From a virus, in the IMG/VR virus record IMGVR_UViG_3300007344_000267, positions 1 through 23,016 of that record: a stretch of DNA of 23,016 nucleotides, one strand, 5' to 3'. The notes below the pieces were generated by a model. That model saw only the letters and a program-made list of their open reading frames with translations, made no database searches and was not told where the DNA came from. Position 1 is the first letter of the stretch. Each line of letters begins with the position of its first letter. Of this stretch, positions 8,417 to 15,139 are shown one piece after another. Made by a program: the position numbers and the translations under genes.

Positions 8417-8949
8417 TTTAAATTATTTATTAAGTTATTTAACCATGCTTTATGACTGACAGGAAGTTTCCATTGTATAGCTGCATAATCTCTAAGTGTC
8501 ATTGAACTATATGGAACATCTGCATCAGCATCTGGTAATGGTTCAAATATTAATTCACCTTGCTCAGCTACTTTTGTAACTTCAATTAATTCATCTTTAG
8601 GTATTAGATAACGTCTATCACCAGAAGTAGGATGAGGATCAGATTTTTCATACTCTGTATCATACGCATCATGATAAATCCATTTCCATAATCTTCTTTC
8701 TGGATCTTCAGGTTCATAATCTCTACTTACAAATTCAGTATAGATGTCTTGACCTTTAGTTATTTCACTTGGATAAAATGAAACAACCAGTTCACCTTTG
8801 TGCATATAACACATTTTAGGTATAAATTTAGGTTGTTTAACTTTTTCTTGTTTAAACAAATCTAAATGTTTGTCTTTTAATAATTCTATTTTCTGTTTTT
8901 TGCTTAATATATCTTTCTTTTTTTCATCAAGCTTTGTTGATAATCCCAT
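8413..8949 (-). CDS. Hypothetical protein, 178 aa, with C-terminal RDYAA motif
   Basis: The N-terminus (residues 1-40) is a lysine-rich coiled helix. The middle holds aromatic and acidic stretches (RLWKWIYHDAYDTEYEK). The end reads SMTLRDYAAIQWKLPVSHKAWL, close to a short RDYFA-type motif common in small phage proteins of unknown function. It overlaps the Sak4-like gene by 4 bases and follows the helicase gene, so it is part of the replication operon. No enzymatic motif is visible. Confidence 0.75.
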   Translation of the reverse strand: MGLSTKLDEKKKDILSKKQKIELLKDKHLDLFKQEKVKQPKFIPKMCYMHKGELVVSFYPSEITKGQDIYTEFVSRDYEPEDPERRLWKWIYHDAYDTEYEKSDPHPTSGDRRYLIPKDELIEVTKVAEQGELIFEPLPDADADVPYSSMTLRDYAAIQWKLPVSHKAWLNNLINNLK

Positions 8950-8959
8950 ACTTTAATAT

Positions 8960-9961
8960 TTAATTTGATCTTATATTTCTTACATGCATGCCTGGAGCAG
9001 GCATTTCTATAACTTTCATTTGATTGAATAATGCTTTGAAAAAACTTACTCTAGTATCACCGTTTCTACACTTAAGAAAGTGCCATACCAATACTGTATC
9101 ATCATCAATTATATATCTTTCTGGTCCGTAGTATTTAATAAACTTTTTTGCTGGTCTATTAACACCTATTACAATATCTGCATGTTGAAATAAAGCATCA
9201 CCGCCTAAGATGTCTGTTTCTAAAACATAGTTTCCGTACTTTCCATCTTCATTTCTTTCAGGTTTTTCTACATCACGTTTTAGTTGTGAAAGAACAATGA
9301 ATGCAATAGGATACCGTTTCTTTAAATCTGTTAATGCTTCTCCTAAATTATAAAGCATATCTGTTTTACTATTTTCAGATCTGCCTTGCTTAAATAAATT
9401 AGAGTGATCTACAGTTACTACAGTATTAATATATACTTTCTTACCATCAATTTCTTGAGCATAAGTTTCCATATAATCTGTAACAATAGATTTAAATGTT
9501 TCTACAGTACATGCTTTCTCAACAATATCTACAGGAAACTTGTCTATATCAACCATCTTTTTAGCATGCTCATGTAATTTTTGAAAGTCTTCTACTGTTA
9601 GTTTATCATTTTCATCTGCACTACAAATGTATTTGTATGGTTTATTTAATGCTGAAGAAAACTCTCTTACTTTAGAAGCTCTGGCAACCATTTCAAATTG
9701 GAATTCTAAAACTCTAATTGTTTGACCATTGTTTATTTCAAAACCTTCTCTTACAATTTGATCTTTGATAAGGGTTTTTCCTGTACCCGGTCTTCCGCCT
9801 ATTACAGTTAGAGATTGCCATTCAAAACCGTTTACACCTGCATCATTTACTTTAGGCCAAGGAGTTTTGTAACTAGTTATTAATCCTTGTCTTCTTGCGT
9901 GTATATAACTAAGGGCTTCTTGATAGCCTTTCTTTTGACTCTGCCAAGCTTTATTACTCAT
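8960..9961 (-). CDS. DnaB-family replicative helicase (C-terminal ATPase domain)
   Basis: The 333-residue protein consists mainly of a RecA-fold motor. Walker A GGRPGTGKT lies at 55-63, the strand VLEFQFEM at 84-91 stands where DnaB has its LEMS-type motif, Walker B VVTVDHSNLF lies at about 181-190, and FIVLSQLKRD at about 221-230 matches the DnaB sensor. GGDALFQHADIVIGVNR and WHFLKCRNGDT follow, as in DnaB motifs H3/H4. The N-terminal primase-interacting domain of bacterial DnaB is missing, hence the shorter length. It should unwind DNA at the phage fork, working with the primase. The start at 9961 is preceded by ATATCAAAGTT, a pattern repeated before other genes here. Confidence 0.85.
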   Translation of the reverse strand: MSNKAWQSQKKGYQEALSYIHARRQGLITSYKTPWPKVNDAGVNGFEWQSLTVIGGRPGTGKTLIKDQIVREGFEINNGQTIRVLEFQFEMVARASKVREFSSALNKPYKYICSADENDKLTVEDFQKLHEHAKKMVDIDKFPVDIVEKACTVETFKSIVTDYMETYAQEIDGKKVYINTVVTVDHSNLFKQGRSENSKTDMLYNLGEALTDLKKRYPIAFIVLSQLKRDVEKPERNEDGKYGNYVLETDILGGDALFQHADIVIGVNRPAKKFIKYYGPERYIIDDDTVLVWHFLKCRNGDTRVSFFKALFNQMKVIEMPAPGMHVRNIRSN

Positions 9962-9991
9962 AACTTTGATATTATTATAGGCTTTTATCTG

Positions 9992-10180
9992 CTATTCTAT
10001 GCCCATTTTTACTTTAGTAAATTTACAAAAATACTCTAAGATTCCCAACAAAAACTCTATAATAAAGTATTGAATAATAGACATTTTTATAATAAAAATA
10101 TTGATTATTGTATAGGCTAATAAACTAAATAAGATGCCTAAAATTACTGTGTTTACATGATAAAATGTTTTTGATTTCAT
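9992..10180 (-). CDS. Small membrane protein, 62 aa
   Basis: Two hydrophobic segments (about residues 12-32 and 36-50) give a predicted helical hairpin in the inner membrane, with basic residues at both ends. The start shares one base with the stop of the upstream gene (TAATG). The stop is TAG. I do not recognise it. Small two-helix proteins of this kind in phages range from holins to superinfection proteins, but its place inside the replication operon gives no hint of lysis. Confidence 0.6.
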   Translation of the reverse strand: MKSKTFYHVNTVILGILFSLLAYTIINIFIIKMSIIQYFIIEFLLGILEYFCKFTKVKMGIE

Positions 10181-10794
10181 TATACTACTTTTTGACGGAA
10201 TATTGGTTTATCATCCATTTCTGCTCCTGACTCTACTAGTTCACAATAATCAGCAAGTTTGCTAATAAATGTTCTAGTTCCTGCGGGTTGTTTTCTAATA
10301 AAATACTGAGAACATGTCATGTACTTATCATCAAGTTCATATTCAGATACATATCTCTCAGTTGCTTTTAGAATAAGATCCCAAGAATAGTCATGATTTT
10401 CAAAAAACCATCTGAAACAAGTTTCTAAATTCTTAGTAGCACTTCTTGCTGCTCTACCGCTAGGAAGTTTTTTGTTTGGAAATAAATTTTTAAACACTAA
10501 AATGTTTTCTTTATAATTTTTATTCATTAACTGAGTTGATGTTTTAGTTTTTTGTATTTTAAAAAGCTTTTCAACCTGGTTAATAATTGTATGTGATTTG
10601 GGTTCTAATAAGTATTTGTTTTCTTTTTCTACAATCCACTTATCTTCTATTAAACTTTTTAGCTCTAATCTAAAATTCATTCTAATAGGTGTAACAGAAT
10701 CATTTATACAACAAAGCAAATAGTATTGATTTGGAGTTAGTTCTGCAGTTGTTATCATATCAAACAACTCCATCTGTTTTAATAATTTACTCAT
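10180..10794 (-). CDS. Probable replisome organizer / helicase loader
   Basis: The 204-residue protein has an N-terminal helical part that could be a winged helix (LTPNQYYLLCCINDSV, then LKSLIEDKWIVEKENKYLL, about residues 19-62). A lysine-rich linker and a C-terminal helical part follow, with DDKYMTCSQYFIRKQ at about 155-169. A winged helix plus a C-terminal helical domain, placed just upstream of the DnaB-like gene, is the usual design of phage replisome organizers. Crassvirales carry such a gene near their helicase. DNA binding at the origin and helicase recruitment are inferred. It is divergent from the plus-strand spanin-like pair, with 27 bases between the starts. Confidence 0.6.
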   Translation of the reverse strand: MSKLLKQMELFDMITTAELTPNQYYLLCCINDSVTPIRMNFRLELKSLIEDKWIVEKENKYLLEPKSHTIINQVEKLFKIQKTKTSTQLMNKNYKENILVFKNLFPNKKLPSGRAARSATKNLETCFRWFFENHDYSWDLILKATERYVSEYELDDKYMTCSQYFIRKQPAGTRTFISKLADYCELVESGAEMDDKPIFRQKVV

Positions 10795-10810
10795 CTTGAT
10801 AAAAATTTTT

Positions 10811-10818
10811 TATATTTG
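10811..10818 (+). promoter_or_regulatory. Bacteroidota -7 box (TATATTTG) for the plus-strand pair
   Basis: TATATTTG fits the TAnnTTTG -7 consensus of Bacteroidota promoters. It ends three bases before the ATG at 10822, so transcription would begin at or next to the start codon and give a leaderless mRNA. No well-spaced -33 TTG is visible (the nearest, 10796-10798, is too close), so the call is moderate. Confidence 0.4.
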
Positions 10819-10821
10819 TTA

Positions 10822-11151
10822 ATGATCAATAAGCAAAATATAATATACATACTTTTAGGTATAATATTAATTATGTTCTTGTATATAATCTTTAGAAAAC
10901 CATCTGAGATAACTAAAGTTATAACTAGCACTGAAGATTTAGAGAATATGATTAAAGCTAAAGAAGAGGAAAATCTTTTATTGCTTCAAACTATTGATTC
11001 TCTAAATAACAACAGAGCCTCTTTATATAAACAAATAGATAGTTTAGATAAAGTGAAAAATAAAATAAAAATAGAATACCGTGAAATATACAAGTATATT
11101 GATAATGCTACTAATCATCAACTTGACAGCATTATCCGCGCAAACTGGTGA
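10822..11151 (+). CDS. Small membrane-anchored coiled-coil protein, possible inner-membrane spanin
   Basis: An ATG at 10822 gives 109 residues; an upstream TTG at 10816 is also in frame but less likely. One N-terminal membrane helix (about residues 6-24, IIYILLGIILIMFLYIIF) is followed by a long charged coiled coil (about 35-90, with EEENLLLLQTIDSLNN and further heptads). This type-II topology matches phage i-spanins, which span the periplasm during lysis. The next gene starts inside its 3' end in another frame, as Rz1 often does in Rz. No holin or endolysin is visible nearby, so the lysis role is inferred. Confidence 0.55.
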   Translation: MINKQNIIYILLGIILIMFLYIIFRKPSEITKVITSTEDLENMIKAKEEENLLLLQTIDSLNNNRASLYKQIDSLDKVKNKIKIEYREIYKYIDNATNHQLDSIIRANW

Positions 11152-11497
11152 TACATTGACTTGCTTTAATAACGCTGAGTTACAGAAAATAGCTAACAAA
11201 GTTGTTTATGCTAATGAGTGTGACTCTACGCTTGGTGTCTTGAATCAAGAAATAAAGCTAAAAGATACCGTTATAGATAATCTCTCAGAGACTATAACTT
11301 TCCAAGACTCAATGCTTCTCAATAATGCATACGTTATTAAACAAAGAGATTTAATAATAGATATAAAAAAGACTGATCTTAACAATCTCTATAAGAAGTA
11401 CAAAAAAAAGAATGCAGCTACTAAATGGTTGCAAGCTGGTTGGATTGCTACATCTGTGAGTTTAGTTGCAATATTGATAGCAGTTGCTGTGAGGTAG
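11081..11497 (+). CDS. Secreted coiled-coil protein with C-terminal membrane helix, spanin-like
   Basis: The GTG start at 11081 lies inside the previous gene and gives a clear signal peptide (MKYTSILIMLLIINLTALSAQ), with a likely cleavage after ALSA. The later ATG at 11105 would lose the lysine and is less likely. The mature part is a coiled coil (about 45-110) ending in a membrane helix (about 118-137, GWIATSVSLVAILIAVAV) and Arg. A signal peptide, coiled coil and C-terminal membrane anchor recall a unimolecular spanin, but there is no lipobox cysteine. It overlaps its partner by 71 bases. The stop is TAG. Confidence 0.55.
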   Translation: MKYTSILIMLLIINLTALSAQTGDTLTCFNNAELQKIANKVVYANECDSTLGVLNQEIKLKDTVIDNLSETITFQDSMLLNNAYVIKQRDLIIDIKKTDLNNLYKKYKKKNAATKWLQAGWIATSVSLVAILIAVAVR

Positions 11498-11536
11498 AGA
11501 AGAGAGGATGATAGTAACTACCATACAATCTTCTCT
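11496..11536. terminator. Inverted repeat between convergent genes, possible two-way terminator
   Basis: AGAGAAGA (11496-11503) and TCTTCTCT (11529-11536) pair around a 25-base loop that contains the stop codons of both converging genes. There is no good U tract, so termination is uncertain. The loop also holds GGATGATAGTAA, a partial match to the first block of the bipartite element near 19.0 and 23.0 kb. Confidence 0.25.
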
Positions 11537-12234
11537 CCGTTATTCTCTTCTAATACTTTGTTAATATTGTTAAATAAGTCTCCACTATTCCATTTCTTTT
11601 GTTTTGCATAACCTGCAGCAGCAGGGTGAGGCGCAAAGAATTTATAGTTTATACTAGGTATATGTTTAGCCCACACTTTAGCTTTATTACCTAAGAATAC
11701 ATATATAAGCCCCGAGTTATAATGCCCTAATATGTCTAAGAGATATACAATAAAAGGTTTCCATAAATCTATGTGTGAACCTATCTTACCTATACGGCAT
11801 GTAAGAGCTGTATTAAGCATTAGAATACCTTGATTAGACCATCTTGTTAAATCAGGATCCCACTCCATACCTTCTGGATATACTGTGTCTTCTATTTCTT
11901 TAAGCATGTAACGTAAAGAAGGTTGTGGTTTTTTAGAATAAGAACAACTAAAAGATATGCCGTCTGCAACTCCTGCTTGAGGGTAAGGGTCTTGACCTAT
12001 AACAACAACTCTTAGGTCATTGTATGGACATTCAGTAAATGCTTTAAATATATCTTTGATTACTGGTGTGAAGCGATTACCGCTATTCATTTCATCCCAC
12101 AAGTCATCTAGTATATTATAAAACTCTTTACTTAGTATAAAACTTTTTAATTTATCAGCCCATCCTGATGGAATAAGCTGTTCATATAATTTTTTTTGTA
12201 TATCTGTCAGCTTGTCTTTTTTACTTTGTTGCAT
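11518..12234 (-). CDS. ung: Uracil-DNA glycosylase, family 1
   Basis: The 238-residue protein has the water-activating motif GQDPYP at residues 80-85 with catalytic Asp82, SFSC at about 94-97, the uracil-binding ILMLNTALTCR at about 137-147, and the DNA-intercalation loop APHPAAAGYA at about 201-210 with catalytic His203. The usual HPSP is HPAA here, a modest change. Length is typical of bacterial Ung. It removes uracil from DNA; in a phage it keeps the genome free of misincorporated or deaminated bases. UDG is one of the conserved genes of Crassvirales. It is divergent from the gene at 12267 with a 32-base gap. Confidence 0.92.
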   Translation of the reverse strand: MQQSKKDKLTDIQKKLYEQLIPSGWADKLKSFILSKEFYNILDDLWDEMNSGNRFTPVIKDIFKAFTECPYNDLRVVVIGQDPYPQAGVADGISFSCSYSKKPQPSLRYMLKEIEDTVYPEGMEWDPDLTRWSNQGILMLNTALTCRIGKIGSHIDLWKPFIVYLLDILGHYNSGLIYVFLGNKAKVWAKHIPSINYKFFAPHPAAAGYAKQKKWNSGDLFNNINKVLEENNGEKIVW

Positions 12235-12242
12235 TTTATAAT

Positions 12243-12250
12243 TATATTTG
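12243..12250 (+). promoter_or_regulatory. Bacteroidota -7 box (TATATTTG) before the gene at 12267
   Basis: TATATTTG again matches TAnnTTTG. It is the same octamer as at 10811, the only other place where a plus-strand gene begins. Transcription would start near 12254, leaving a leader of about 13 bases. A TTTG at 12225-12228 is closer than the usual -33 spacing. Confidence 0.45.
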
Positions 12251-12266
12251 TTTAAAACTATTAGTT

Positions 12267-12689
12267 ATGGATAATAAGAGAAATGTTAAAACTTATTCTA
12301 TACCTTTAGATGAAACTGTTGATATTACAATATCAGGTAAAGCTTTAAGAGATCTTAAATATGTTTATGAAGCTTATATGCGAACTGCTAATGAACAAAA
12401 ACAAATGGCAGCTATGTTATTTATTAGTGGTGTTTTTGAAGCTAAGATGCATGAATTAGAAAAAAATGAAGCTGAACGTGAGCGTAAAGTTAAAGAATTA
12501 AACGCTGTTTATGGTAAAGATTCTTTTGTTTTTAACGCCTTAACTTTAGCCACTTTCATAGGTGTTATAGAACAAACTTTTGCTGAAAAAGGTAAAGCTA
12601 AAGAAAAAGAAATAGAAGTAAACTTCTCTTCAGAATCAATAGCTAAGTTTTATGATGAACAATTAAAAGAATCTAAAAAGAAAGATTAA
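12267..12689 (+). CDS. Hypothetical helical protein, 140 aa
   Basis: I do not recognise this protein. It is alpha-helical and highly charged, with a central lysine/glutamate coiled stretch (HELEKNEAERERKVKEL, about 73-89) and a lysine-rich C-terminus. No signal or membrane segment is seen. It has its own promoter-like box and is the only lone gene on the plus strand in a minus-strand region. That suggests separate timing, perhaps early or regulatory. Its 3' end overlaps the converging NinB-like gene by 17 bases. Confidence 0.75.
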   Translation: MDNKRNVKTYSIPLDETVDITISGKALRDLKYVYEAYMRTANEQKQMAAMLFISGVFEAKMHELEKNEAERERKVKELNAVYGKDSFVFNALTLATFIGVIEQTFAEKGKAKEKEIEVNFSSESIAKFYDEQLKESKKKD

Positions 12690-13062
12690 CTAATTTTCCT
12701 ATATCATTTAGCGTTTCAATAACTAAAGATAATTCTTCCTTAGAACAATCTGCAAATGATTTAGCATATCCTTCTGATGACCACAAATCTCCACGTACAA
12801 GCCCTGATTTTTGCTTTACTGTTAGTTTCATATCTTCAAAGGTATATCCTATCTCAGAAGCTAATTTTCTAATGCATGCGTGTATCTTAGCTAGCTGAGC
12901 TTTTGTACCATCTCCTGCATTAGCTTCTAGAAATATTTCAATTACTTGACCTTCAGATAAAGCATCTACAAATTCTTTATATTGTATCTTATCAAAAGCT
13001 GTTACATGTGTTAGTTTACCATTAACTTTTTTTAGTTTGATGGTAGTGATGTTATCTTTCAT
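12673..13062 (-). CDS. NinB-like recombination protein (tentative), 129 aa
   Basis: The middle and end of the protein (QLAKIHACIRKLASEIGYTF, KQKSGL, then KSFADCSKEELSLVIETL) follow the spacing of phage NinB/Orf-like proteins. In those, an N-terminal helix in a Q-l.-.i family motif is followed by a basic loop and a final 'S-k-E-f...i' helix. NinB binds ssDNA and helps recombination. The match is weak and by eye. The gene overlaps the WGR-like gene by 11 bases and meets the plus-strand gene tail to tail. Confidence 0.5.
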   Translation of the reverse strand: MKDNITTIKLKKVNGKLTHVTAFDKIQYKEFVDALSEGQVIEIFLEANAGDGTKAQLAKIHACIRKLASEIGYTFEDMKLTVKQKSGLVRGDLWSSEGYAKSFADCSKEELSLVIETLNDIGKLVNLSF

Positions 13063-13297
13063 TTATTTGATATCCTTTTCTAATTTTTTTATAAACTTGA
13101 TTCTGCAATAAATGCATAGCATCACTATAATCTAAAGGTATTTTGTTGCCTCTATATTTAGATTTATGTCCATATATTCTACCGTAAGTAAATATTACAT
13201 CATATTTCTTTTCTTGATCTTGACTTTCTACTACTTCTGCTTGATACATTTTATATGCTGTACCTTCTGTATTAGTTAAATATACACTGGGACCCAT
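13052..13297 (-). CDS. Stand-alone WGR-domain-like protein, 81 aa
   Basis: The whole protein looks like one WGR domain: a first strand YKMYQAEVVES (15-25), a second strand ending TYGRIYGHKSKY (37-48, with YGR in place of WGR), a helix DAMHLLQNQVYKKIRK (59-74) and the closing KGY (74-76). WGR domains bind nucleic acid ends, for example in PARPs, and occur alone or fused to other domains in bacteria. The Trp-to-Tyr change is known to be tolerated in the family as far as I recall. It may bind DNA or RNA ends during infection. It overlaps the NinB-like gene by 11 bases. Confidence 0.7.
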   Translation of the reverse strand: MGPSVYLTNTEGTAYKMYQAEVVESQDQEKKYDVIFTYGRIYGHKSKYRGNKIPLDYSDAMHLLQNQVYKKIRKGYQINER

Positions 13298-13300
13298 AAT

Positions 13301-13648
13301 TTATTGTTTATTGTGGTAAATACATAACAGTTGTGACTTATCATTTTTAACCATCACAACTTCATTCTTCTTATCTACAAACATTTCAAAACCTTTTTCA
13401 GTTCTGAAGTATGTGTATCTGTTAGTTTCTTTTTCCTTAGATAGAATTGCGTATTTAAAATACATAACAGGATCTGTTTCTGTTTTTACATAAACGCTAT
13501 CTTCTGTAAATTTAAAACTAGTTCTATCAGGATTAGTTTTCTTTACACCTGTAGTTAAATTCTCATAATCATAACTTTCATAGTTATAAGTTTGAGAAAA
13601 ACAACTTACAGAGGCTGTTAAAATTGTTATAAATGCTATTGCTTTCAT
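13301..13648 (-). CDS. Secreted or periplasmic hypothetical protein, 115 aa
   Basis: A signal peptide is clear: MK, a hydrophobic stretch AIAFITILTASVS, then CFSQ at about residue 19. Cleavage after FSQ gives a 95-residue beta-rich mature protein with many Tyr and Lys residues. The Cys at about 16 might act as a lipobox cysteine, but ASVS before it is not ideal. I do not recognise the family. In a phage such a product could change the host envelope, for example to exclude other phages, but nothing here shows this. Confidence 0.65.
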   Translation of the reverse strand: MKAIAFITILTASVSCFSQTYNYESYDYENLTTGVKKTNPDRTSFKFTEDSVYVKTETDPVMYFKYAILSKEKETNRYTYFRTEKGFEMFVDKKNEVVMVKNDKSQLLCIYHNKQ

Positions 13649-13650
13649 AA

Positions 13651-14046
13651 TTAAAATGGTTCTGAGCCGGGAGTCAAATCAAATTCAGATAACATATCCA
13701 ACCCGTTGTTTTCTAATTTTTGTATAAGTTCAGTAAATTCTTCTGTTTCAATTGTAATGTTTGGTTCAAATCCAGGAACCCATTCTATAGTGGTAGTCTT
13801 ATCTTTTTCATACATAGTTTCTACCATTATACTTTCAAAAAACTTATTCTTTTCTTCTTTATCTGTGACTTTAATGATTTTTCCAAACTGATCTCTCTTC
13901 CAATAAAAAGTATGTCTAAAGTTACATTCTTTATTAAAGCATATTAGATCAGCTTCATGTTTATCATTCATAAAAGTAACGCTCAACATATCTTCATTAC
14001 ATTGACGACATTTGTTTACGCTTTTTACAACTATTAAATCTTTCAT
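13651..14046 (-). CDS. Zinc-ribbon protein, 131 aa
   Basis: Cysteines at residues 13, 16, 36 and 41 (CRQC and CFNKEC) form a four-ligand zinc ribbon in the N-terminal third. The rest is acidic (TETEEFTELIQKLENN), with no other motif. Small zinc ribbons of this kind in phages often touch nucleic acid or the transcription machinery. The start is 10 bases from the next gene, so it is in the same operon. Confidence 0.65.
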   Translation of the reverse strand: MKDLIVVKSVNKCRQCNEDMLSVTFMNDKHEADLICFNKECNFRHTFYWKRDQFGKIIKVTDKEEKNKFFESIMVETMYEKDKTTTIEWVPGFEPNITIETEEFTELIQKLENNGLDMLSEFDLTPGSEPF

Positions 14047-14056
14047 TGTTTTAGTT

Positions 14057-14299
14057 TTAAAATGGTAAATCTAACATTACTTGAGCTATGTGATTATCAT
14101 CTACCTTATACTTGGTCATAAGATCTATCATATCTCCATTACTCATACCTGTAAAGATACTGCATTCATTTAATATAATGTCATCATCTTCATCTTCTGG
14201 ATTATTATCAAACACTTGGAAAAAATATCCTGATGCATGATCAAATCCATAGGCTATTGTATAATCTTTTTCTTCTAACTGTTTAGTATATCTACTCAT
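14057..14299 (-). CDS. Hypothetical acidic protein, 80 aa
   Basis: I chose the ATG at 14299 (MSRYTKQLEEKDYTIAYG). An in-frame extension to 14344 would run through the end of the small membrane protein gene at 14305-14460 and is unlikely. The protein is acidic (NNPEDEDDDII) and small, with no known motif. It lies 5 bases downstream of the small membrane protein gene and 10 bases upstream of the zinc-ribbon gene. Confidence 0.6.
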   Translation of the reverse strand: MSRYTKQLEEKDYTIAYGFDHASGYFFQVFDNNPEDEDDDIILNECSIFTGMSNGDMIDLMTKYKVDDNHIAQVMLDLPF

Positions 14300-14304
14300 A
14301 ATTT

Positions 14305-14460
14305 TTAATTTAAACGTCTGCCCCAAAAATATCCAAGAGCACAAGTTAATATGGCAAGCAAAGCAGGTGCATGTTTTGCCATTATACCAATCATAATTAA
14401 TAAGATAATAACTAAAGATAAAGCTGTTAGAATATCTAATAATTTATTTATATCAATCAT
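14305..14460 (-). CDS. Small membrane protein, 51 aa
   Basis: The ATG at 14460 opens a frame of 51 codons ending in TAA at 14305. The protein (MIDINKLLDILTALSLVIILL and onward) has two hydrophobic stretches, about 9-27 and 30-45, and ends GYFWGRRLN. It fits tightly before the next gene, leaving 5 bases. A leader of about 70 bases precedes it. Function is unknown; a two-helix inner-membrane protein is predicted. Confidence 0.55.
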   Translation of the reverse strand: MIDINKLLDILTALSLVIILLIMIGIMAKHAPALLAILTCALGYFWGRRLN

Positions 14461-14520
14461 ATTTATCTTTTTTTATTATATTTAAATTGACAATTTATTT
14501 TTTATCTAGGGTTTCGGGAT

Positions 14521-14552
14521 AAGAGCTACTGGTCAGGTAGCTCTTTTTTTAG
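14521..14552 (+). terminator. Hairpin with U tract reading on the plus strand
   Basis: AAGAGCTAC (14521-14529) and GTAGCTCTT (14537-14545) form a 9-bp stem with a 7-base loop, followed on the plus strand by TTTTTTT. On the minus strand the arm ends in TTATCCC, a poor U tract. The minus-strand stop codon at 14533 lies in the loop. No plus-strand gene leads into it, so it may stop antisense transcription or act weakly for the minus-strand gene. Confidence 0.5.
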
Positions 14553-14775
14553 CTTCTTTTAACTCATCAAGTAAACCAAGATTATAAGTATAATTTCTAT
14601 CAAATGTTTCTTGATCATGTGTATAACCGAACTGTTCTTCAAAATGATTTATAAGATTTTGTTTAGCCTCAATAGCAGTGTCAAGGTTTTTAAATAGAGT
14701 AGACTCTATATTAGCGGCCATAGCTCTGCCATCAGACCTTCCGTCCATGTAATTTAAATCTTTGGAGTAATGCAT
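14533..14775 (-). CDS. Hypothetical helical protein, 80 aa
   Basis: I do not recognise it. It is predicted helical, with acidic and aromatic stretches (LINHFEEQFGYTH) and a lysine-rich end (KEAKKRAT). The start is one base from the end of the upstream gene, so it is in the same operon. The last codons double as the arm of a stem-loop. Confidence 0.65.
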   Translation of the reverse strand: MHYSKDLNYMDGRSDGRAMAANIESTLFKNLDTAIEAKQNLINHFEEQFGYTHDQETFDRNYTYNLGLLDELKEAKKRAT

Positions 14776-14776
14776 A

Positions 14777-15139
14777 TTAATTTTGTCTATAGTAATCTAT
14801 ATCATCATCTGACATATGATTCAGGTCAACTTCTAAATTCTTGTCAATATTCTCATACCCTTCTGGATTAAGTTCAGGGTCTGTTGACATGTTTGTTATT
14901 AACTGATTCTTTTCTGCAGCTTCTTTTCTTAAATTAGAATGAAACTCTTCTTCAGATTCTGACCTATAATAGATTAAAGCCTCTCCTTTTGGAGTCCAGC
15001 TGTTATCACAATGATTAACTGTTACAACAAGTACAGGTTCTCCATCATTCTCAGTAACGTTACCTATATGTGTACTTATCATTATTCTTTGATAAACATC
15101 TTCAATGTTTGTCTTAATTTTTAAACTTGTTAAAGCCAT
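14777..15139 (-). CDS. Hypothetical acidic protein, 120 aa
   Basis: The first half is beta-rich (VLVVTVNHCDNSW, ALIYYRS) and the second half very acidic (VDLNHMSDDDIDYYRQN at the end). No family was recognised. It overlaps the helicase gene by 10 bases, so it is probably co-translated with it and may be a helper, but this is only positional. Confidence 0.7.
   Translation of the reverse strand: MALTSLKIKTNIEDVYQRIMISTHIGNVTENDGEPVLVVTVNHCDNSWTPKGEALIYYRSESEEEFHSNLRKEAAEKNQLITNMSTDPELNPEGYENIDKNLEVDLNHMSDDDIDYYRQN

Noticed and set aside
13706-13947. Plus-strand open frames opposite the zinc-ribbon gene
   Set aside because: They are opposite-strand shadows of a minus-strand gene with a plausible zinc site and operon spacing. 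The same holds for frames opposite the SSB-like, 17314, DUF2828 and 22641 genes.
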